Origin: Candidatus Staskawiczbacteria bacterium | GTDB lineage: Bacteria > Patescibacteriota > Minisyncoccia > Minisyncoccales > Staskawiczbacteraceae | Assembly (NCBI GenBank): GCA_903831095.1 | Contig: CAIKWD010000029.1 | Span: 1-41,940, forward strand | Reading direction: 5' to 3' | DNA: 41,940 nt | In this document: piece by piece, positions 36,685 through 41,940 of the stretch | Layout: each line of letters starts with the position of its first letter | How positions within the stretch are numbered: position 1 is the stretch's first letter | Made by a program: the position numbers and the translations under genes | Notes under the pieces: model-generated | The model's database searches: none | Seen by the model: only the letters and a program-made list of their open reading frames with translations | Told to the model about the DNA's origin: nothing

Positions 36685-37639
36685 CTTTAATTAAGTCGTT
36701 GAGGATTTTTTTAATGGCTGTAATGCTGTCGGGGTCAATTATGGATATTGGGATGATTGTTTTTTTTAGTTTTTTGAATTTGGCTTTTATTTTTGTAATT
36801 TCTTTTTTTTCTATTTCATCGCTCTTGCTCAAGAAAATGTATTCTGTTTTTTCCAGTAGGGCAGGGTTGTAAGCTTCTAGTTCTGCTCTGACAGTTTTGT
36901 AGTCTTTTATTGGATCTTCAGATTCAGCAGAAACAAAGTGAAACAAAACTTTTGTGCGTTCTACGTGGCGCAAAAATTTTATGCCAAGGCCTTTGCCAGC
37001 TGAAGCTCCTTCAATAAGCCCTGGAATGTCAGCTAATATTAAGTCGTAATATGTGCCAAGGTTTGGCTCTAAAGTAGTAAAAGCGTAATTGGCAACTTTG
37101 CTGTTGGCTTTTGTAAGTTCGTTAAGCATGCTGGACTTTCCGGCGTTTGGAAGCCCGATAAATCCAACGTCAGCAATCATTTTGAGTTCTAGAAATATTT
37201 CAAAATATTCTCCTTCAAGACCTGGTTGAGCTTGTATCGGGCTAGTGTTTGTTGCAGACCTGAAAAACCAGTTTCCCTTGCCTCCTTTTCCGCCCTTGGC
37301 AATTAACTCTCTTTGGCCAACCTTAGTAATTTCAATGTCCCTTCCAAGAGAAATATTATGGCAAACAGTACCCACGGGCACGTTTAGAGTAAAATCTTCA
37401 GCATTACTGCCGTCATGAAGCCCTGACTTTCCATTTTCTCCGTCTTGGGCTTTGTAGTCTTTCTTAAAGCGAAATTTTCGCAAAGCTCCAAGGTCGCTCA
37501 CGCCCTCAATATAAACATTTCCGCCAATACCTCCATTTCCTCCGGTAGGACCCAAAGCCCATTTTACTTTACTAAAAGTCACCATGCCTTTTCCGCCATG
37601 ACCAGCTTGAACTGTTATTTTTACTTCATCTACAATCAT
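36668..37639 (-). CDS. obg: GTPase ObgE/CgtA
   Basis: VDEVKITVQAGHGGKGMVTFSKVKWALGPTGGNGGIGGNVYIEG; GLPNAGKSSMLNELTKANSKVANYAFTTLEPNLGTY; ADIPGLIEGASAGKGLGIKFLRHVERTKVLFHFV. Confidence 0.98.
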   Translation of the reverse strand: MIVDEVKITVQAGHGGKGMVTFSKVKWALGPTGGNGGIGGNVYIEGVSDLGALRKFRFKKDYKAQDGENGKSGLHDGSNAEDFTLNVPVGTVCHNISLGRDIEITKVGQRELIAKGGKGGKGNWFFRSATNTSPIQAQPGLEGEYFEIFLELKMIADVGFIGLPNAGKSSMLNELTKANSKVANYAFTTLEPNLGTYYDLILADIPGLIEGASAGKGLGIKFLRHVERTKVLFHFVSAESEDPIKDYKTVRAELEAYNPALLEKTEYIFLSKSDEIEKKEITKIKAKFKKLKKTIIPISIIDPDSITAIKKILNDLIKEKTAI

Positions 37640-37645
37640 TTGGTT

Positions 37646-37921
37646 TTATTTTGTTACGTATAAATTACAAAAGCAGTGCCCATCTTTTTTAACTTCGTCT
37701 AAGTGCCAGAAGCATGGGCAAATTTTCTTGGCATCTTCAGCTTTGTCTCCGGAAACTCTTCTGCATGGGCAGTATTTTTCTCCATGTTTTTCCTCATTCC
37801 TGAAAAGGCCGTCGGCTATTCTGTTTACCACTTTTTCGTCAGGGTTTAGCTTAATTCCAGCGCTTTCTGCATGTGCTAAAAACTCCTTTTTTAATTCGTC
37901 TATTTTAATTTGGTCTGCCAT
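37646..37921 (-). CDS. Ferredoxin:thioredoxin reductase catalytic subunit-like
   Basis: EKYCPCRRVSGDKAEDAKKICPCFWHLDEVKKDGHCFCNLYV (cf. PF02943). Confidence 0.9.
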   Translation of the reverse strand: MADQIKIDELKKEFLAHAESAGIKLNPDEKVVNRIADGLFRNEEKHGEKYCPCRRVSGDKAEDAKKICPCFWHLDEVKKDGHCFCNLYVTK

Positions 37922-37922
37922 A

Positions 37923-38270
37923 TTATTCTTTAATGGCGTTTTCCAGCCATTCTTTAATTGAATTTTCCGGAACCAATCCTACAAATCCGTTTATTTGTTT
38001 TCCATTTTTCAATAAGGCAATGCAGGGGATTTTATCTACATTAAATTTTTGCGAGGCAATTGGAGCTTCGTCAACATTAACTTTTGCCAAAACAACTTTG
38101 TCCTTAAACTGCTCAGTTACTTTTTCCAAAATTGGGCCCAAAGTATTGCACGGCCCGCACCATGTTGCAAAAAAATCTACCAAGACAAATTTGTCTGCCT
38201 CGCCCGTAGGGCTACGGCCGAGGGTGGCTACTTCTTTCTCAAAATTTGCGTCTGTTAGATGAAGCGTCAT
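37923..38270 (-). CDS. trxA: Thioredoxin
   Basis: VLVDFFATWCGPCNTLGPILEKVTEQF...KVNVDEAPIASQKFNVDKIPCIALLKNGKQINGFVG. Confidence 0.96.
   Translation of the reverse strand: MTLHLTDANFEKEVATLGRSPTGEADKFVLVDFFATWCGPCNTLGPILEKVTEQFKDKVVLAKVNVDEAPIASQKFNVDKIPCIALLKNGKQINGFVGLVPENSIKEWLENAIKE
38198..38223. repeat. Palindromic element inside the thioredoxin CDS
   Basis: CCTCGCCCGTAGGGCTACGGCCGAGG, 22 of 26 positions self-complementary; words shared with the 39675-39760 element. Confidence 0.65.
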
Positions 38271-38405
38271 CTTATTATTTTTAATGTTAATTATATACTC
38301 TTTACTATCTCATTTTTTTGGCAAAAAAGCAAAGGGCAAGGGGAGTATAAGTTACAAATCAAAAGCCGGAATTTTACTTCCGACTTTTGTCCATTGTTTA
38401 AATAG

Positions 38406-38732
38406 TTATCCTTCAATTGGAGCCAAAGTATAATCTTGTCCATTTTCACTTACCTTGTAGTCAAATTTGCTTTTGTCTATTGGGGCGTTTTCAGTTATAT
38501 AATTTTCGCTTTCCAAAGTGGTTATCATGTCGGCACTGCCTTCTGCATCTGGGTATCTGCCATGATCTACATAATACAAAGTTAAAGCTGTTTTAAACTG
38601 CTGTACATTTGTTTGTGCCACAGCCATGCTTGCACTAGCCAAAAGGTCTCCGGCTTTCACGGTTATTCCATTTATGGTCAAAGTCATTGTGGCTATTAAA
38701 ACTGTTGCCGACAAAAGTTTTGTTATTATCAT
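38406..38732 (-). CDS. Pseudopilin-like (GspG-like) protein with an ordinary signal-like N-terminus
   Basis: NVQQFKTALTLYYVDHGRYPDAEGSADMITTLESENYI. Confidence 0.65.
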   Translation of the reverse strand: MIITKLLSATVLIATMTLTINGITVKAGDLLASASMAVAQTNVQQFKTALTLYYVDHGRYPDAEGSADMITTLESENYITENAPIDKSKFDYKVSENGQDYTLAPIEG

Positions 38733-38802
38733 ATTTTTGTTATTTTATTATATATTAATTATACCACATATTAAGCATACTTGTCAATAGATAGATACAA
38801 TC

Positions 38803-38832
38803 AAAAACCCAAGGGGTTAGCCTTGGGTTTCG
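38803..38832. terminator. Terminator
   Basis: AACCCAAGG-ggttag-CCTTGGGTT. Confidence 0.75.
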
Positions 38833-38842
38833 CGTTTATTTG

Positions 38843-39109
38843 TTAGCCTTCGTAATGTGTTTCTGGGTAGTTTCTGTAAATTTCCTTTTTCTTTGATTTT
38901 CCAGCAGACTTTTTTTCGTCTTCTGCTTTTACTGCAGTAAGCCAGGAAATAAAGGGAATTCTAAGCTTGTCCAAGCACCAGTTGTCGTCTTTCATTAAGG
39001 GCTTTTTTTCTTCCTTGAACTTATTTAGCATAGTTAGAGTAGCCCTCAAATTTGAAGGTGACAGCTTATTATGCTCTTCTAAAAATTGTTCTTTAGTAAT
39101 AAATACCAT
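38843..39109 (-). CDS. Hypothetical protein
   Basis: 88-aa ORF with no antisense competitor, downstream terminator at 38803-38832. Confidence 0.6.
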   Translation of the reverse strand: MVFITKEQFLEEHNKLSPSNLRATLTMLNKFKEEKKPLMKDDNWCLDKLRIPFISWLTAVKAEDEKKSAGKSKKKEIYRNYPETHYEG

Positions 39110-39218
39110 AGTGATTTTTTAGATTATTTAAGTATATTTGATAATAACATACTTTCTACAAAAAAACAAGAGCTGGCCTTGCGAATTGCTAAAATAAAAA
39201 AAGCCCGTTAAATTGGGC

Positions 39219-39587
39219 TTATATTAATGGCTGTGAAGGAATTTTAATATCTTTTATGAATTCAATTACCTTGGCAGAGAAATCTTCCCTTGAAGAAATT
39301 CTTTCCTTAAAGCGAAAATGTGACGGTATATTATCCCATTTTATGGATAGCTCTATTCGCATTTTTTCTTCTTCTGGTCCGGCAAATTCAAAAGAAAGCC
39401 TTTTAAATCCGTCTCCTAAAACGCTTTCATAGCAGGTTTCCTCTAATTCACAAATACAAAGTGAATCTTCCTTTGTTATGAGGAAACAATGATCAGTTCG
39501 GTATTTTTTGTTCTTAACTTGGACAAAAAACATTCCGTCTGGCAATATGCATTGTGGTTTAATTTTTTTTCGTGACTTCCTTTTCAC
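39219..39587 (-). CDS. Hypothetical protein, GTG start
   Basis: SD ATAGGAGAATAAACAGTG; TTGACA-17-TAATCT promoter upstream; AAGCCC..GGGCTT hairpin downstream. Confidence 0.65.
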   Translation of the reverse strand: MKRKSRKKIKPQCILPDGMFFVQVKNKKYRTDHCFLITKEDSLCICELEETCYESVLGDGFKRLSFEFAGPEEEKMRIELSIKWDNIPSHFRFKERISSREDFSAKVIEFIKDIKIPSQPLI

Positions 39588-39674
39588 TGTTTATTCTCCT
39601 ATTATTATTTTAATGTGCATTATTAATGAAATTTGGGATATTGTAGATTAACAGTAATAAGGTATTTTGTCAAT

Positions 39675-39760
39675 AAAAAACCCCTTGGCCGTAGCCCTCG
39701 GTCGTAACCTACGGGTGAGACCAACGGGCGAGGCGCCTCGGTAGGGAAGCGGTTTTTTTA
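39675..39760. terminator. Bidirectional terminator carrying a palindromic repeat in its loop
   Basis: AAAAAACCCCTT...AAGCGGTTTTTTT outer stem enclosing GGCCGTAGCCC, CCTACGGG, GGGCGAGGCGCCTCGG. Confidence 0.65.
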
Positions 39761-39765
39761 TTATA

Positions 39766-41595
39766 TTAGTAGTCAAATTTTATTCCTTCGGCGGCACGCT
39801 CAGCTCTTTTGGCGTCTACTTCTTTCAAGTGTACTTTTCTTATGCGTACATTTTTTGGAGTAATTTCCACAAGTTCGTCGTCGCCAATGTATTCCAAAGC
39901 ATCTTCAAGCTCCATTGTTTTTGGAACTCTAAAATAATCCAAGCTGGCGTCTCCAACAGATCTGCAGTTTGAAAGCGCTTTTTCCTTGCAGACATTTATT
40001 CTTAAGTCGCTTGATCTGGCGTTTTGCCCTACAACTTGGCCCTCGTAAACTTCTACAGCTGGTCCAAAAAACAAAGTTCCTCTGCCTTGCAAGTTAACAA
40101 GTCCGTAAAGGTTGGTTGGCCCAGTACTAATTGAAACCAAAGAACCATGATCTCTTTCTTTCCAATTTCCTGGGTCTGGCATGTACTGGAAAAACACTGT
40201 GTTCATTATGCCAAGGCCTTTTGTGTCTGTTAGAAATTCATTTCTATATCCAAATAATCCCATGGTAGGAATAATAAATTCCAAGAATGCTGTGCCGTTG
40301 TTACTTCTCATTTCTTTTATTTCTCCTTTTCTTCCGCCCATTTTTTCCATGACAACTCCCTGATATTTTTCCGGAACCTCAATGAATATTTTTTCATAAG
40401 GAACCATTCGTTTTCCATCTATTTCTCTGACAATAACCTGTGGGCGTGAAACCTGGAATTCAAAGCCTTCTCTGCGCATTCTTTCAATTAAAATTGCCAA
40501 GTGCAATTCACCTCTGCCCGAAACTGTCCAATTGTTTTTGTCGTCTTCTACAACTCGCAAAGAAACATCAGTTTCCAATTCTTTAAAAAGTCTTTGTCTT
40601 ATTTGTCTTGTTGTTGAAAATTCTCCTTCCTTTCCGGCAAATGGGGAAGTGTTAACCATGAAAGTCATTTTGACTGTTGGTTCATCTATATTTATAAGTG
40701 GCAAGGCTTCTGGGTTTTCTAGGTCGGCAATTGTTTCTCCAATTGTTACGTCTTCTATACCTGCAATTGCAACAATGTCTCCGGCGTGAGATTCTGTTGC
40801 TTCAACTTTTCCAAGTCCTGAAAAAGTCATCAAAGAAGTTATTCTGCATTTTTTCTGTACGCCTGCTCTGTTTATGTGTGTTATGTCTTGGCCATTTTTA
40901 ATAACTCCGTTGTAAATTCTGCCAATAGCAATTCTGCCTTTAAAGTCGTCTGGGGCAATTGTGGTTACCAACATTTGTAAAGGTTTTTCTGCATCAGCAA
41001 TAGGGGAGGGTATATGTTGTATAATAGCGTCAAAAACTGGGTTAATGTCTGTCATTTTTGACAAGTCTGCTTCCAATCCAGCTTTTCCTTCGCGGCCCGA
41101 AGCGTAAATAACTGGAAAATCCAAACTGTGGTCTCCAGCGCCCAATTCCAAAAACAATTCCATTGTGGCCTCTAAAGCAAATTCACATCTGGCACCTGGC
41201 TTATCTATTTTGTTTACAACCACAATAATCTTGTGGCCCATTTCCAAAGCTTTTTTCAAGACAAATCTGGTTTGTGGCATTGGCCCTTCTTTAGCGTCAA
41301 TTAAAAGCAAACATCCGTCTGCCATATTTAAAACTCTTTCAACTTCTCCGCCAAAGTCAGCATGACCTGGTGTGTCAATTATGTTTATTTTTGTCTCGCC
41401 ATACATGACCGAGGCATTTTTTGAGAAGATAGTAATGCCTCTTTCTCTTTCAAGTTCATTACTGTCCATGATCATTTCCTGGGCTGCAACTTCTTTCTTC
41501 ATTTCTGTTTTACTCTGCCTCAAAAGCGCGTCCACCAGAGTGGTTTTGCCATGGTCAACGTGAGCGATTATTGCAATATTTCTAATTTTGTTCAT
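39766..41595 (-). CDS. typA: Translational GTPase TypA/BipA
   Basis: IRNIAIIAHVDHGKTTLVDALLRQS; MDSNELERERGITIFSKNASV; NIIDTPGHADFGGEVERVLNMADG; VVNKIDKPGAR; full-length typical C-terminus. Confidence 0.98.
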   Translation of the reverse strand: MNKIRNIAIIAHVDHGKTTLVDALLRQSKTEMKKEVAAQEMIMDSNELERERGITIFSKNASVMYGETKINIIDTPGHADFGGEVERVLNMADGCLLLIDAKEGPMPQTRFVLKKALEMGHKIIVVVNKIDKPGARCEFALEATMELFLELGAGDHSLDFPVIYASGREGKAGLEADLSKMTDINPVFDAIIQHIPSPIADAEKPLQMLVTTIAPDDFKGRIAIGRIYNGVIKNGQDITHINRAGVQKKCRITSLMTFSGLGKVEATESHAGDIVAIAGIEDVTIGETIADLENPEALPLINIDEPTVKMTFMVNTSPFAGKEGEFSTTRQIRQRLFKELETDVSLRVVEDDKNNWTVSGRGELHLAILIERMRREGFEFQVSRPQVIVREIDGKRMVPYEKIFIEVPEKYQGVVMEKMGGRKGEIKEMRSNNGTAFLEFIIPTMGLFGYRNEFLTDTKGLGIMNTVFFQYMPDPGNWKERDHGSLVSISTGPTNLYGLVNLQGRGTLFFGPAVEVYEGQVVGQNARSSDLRINVCKEKALSNCRSVGDASLDYFRVPKTMELEDALEYIGDDELVEITPKNVRIRKVHLKEVDAKRAERAAEGIKFDY

Positions 41596-41748
41596 ATGAT
41601 TTTATTACTAAGCTATAATTATACAGCAAAAATTTACAAAAATCAAGTGCTTTTGCTTGACGGAGCAGTATTTTGTGTGATAGTGTAATTTATTCTAAAT
41701 AGATTGTTGTTTTAAAATTTTATATAGGAACCAAAAAAGGGAGGACGT

Positions 41749-41940
41749 ATGAAGAAGAGAGATAAAGTTTTGGTTGAATTTGGATCGCAATTAAGCGAAA
41801 TTGATGAAAAGATTGTCGGCCTTATGGCAGATAGAGCACGTGTGGTCGAAAAGGTTGCGCTTCACAAATTGGAAACTGGTCAGCCGCTTCTTAGGCCAGA
41901 AATTGAAGAAAAACGCCGGCTTGCTTGGATGAATTGGTCA
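41749..41940 (+). CDS. Chorismate mutase (AroQ type), truncated by the window end
   Basis: KVLVEFGSQLSEIDEKIVGLMADRARVVEKVALHKLETGQPLLRPEIEEKRRLAW; SD AAAGGGAGGACGTATG. Confidence 0.75.
   Translation, partial: MKKRDKVLVEFGSQLSEIDEKIVGLMADRARVVEKVALHKLETGQPLLRPEIEEKRRLAWMNWS

Noticed and set aside
1-41940. CRISPR arrays, prophage, transposase or toxin-antitoxin systems
   Set aside because: No regularly spaced direct repeats, no integrase/transposase/capsid genes and no recognisable TA pair seen; the holin-family protein alone is a chromosomal membrane protein family.

Overview
AT-rich bacterial chromosome segment. Gene content and style (short core genes, UvrC without its HhH tail, standalone cupin-type PGI, LemA/HtpX, FTR-Trx pair, T4P-like pilins) suggest Candidate Phyla Radiation / Patescibacteria; this is inference and no taxonomic marker was checked. 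Core genes: ftsK (5'-truncated), recA, aroB, rpsF-ssb-rpsR, phosphomannomutase, trpS, RNase J, tRNA-Leu(CAG), cupin PGI, an SBP_bac_5 protein, secG, uvrC, uvrA, lemA, htpX, tRNA-Ser(GGA), HIT, dnaG, rpoD, a [FeFe]-hydrogenase-like protein, obg, FTR catalytic subunit, trx, typA and the start of a chorismate mutase gene. Observations most worth follow-up: (1) a ~190-nt rod-like, 6S-like ncRNA candidate between recA and aroB; (2) an operon of TM protein, 46-aa TM peptide, pseudopilin and a 1540-aa secreted papain-like protease with PEGA, FG-GAP propeller and C-terminal repeats; (3) a family of nested imperfect palindromes in spacers, inside terminator loops and inside the thioredoxin and ftsK reading frames; (4) long hairpins in the ssb and rpsR leaders, the first burying the ssb GTG; (5) two classes of translation start: most genes have no Shine-Dalgarno, while a small set of isolated genes has strong SD, TTGACA-type promoters and private terminators. 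All domain calls come from reading the sequence by eye; no searches were run, and hand-counted coordinates may be off by 1-2 nt.
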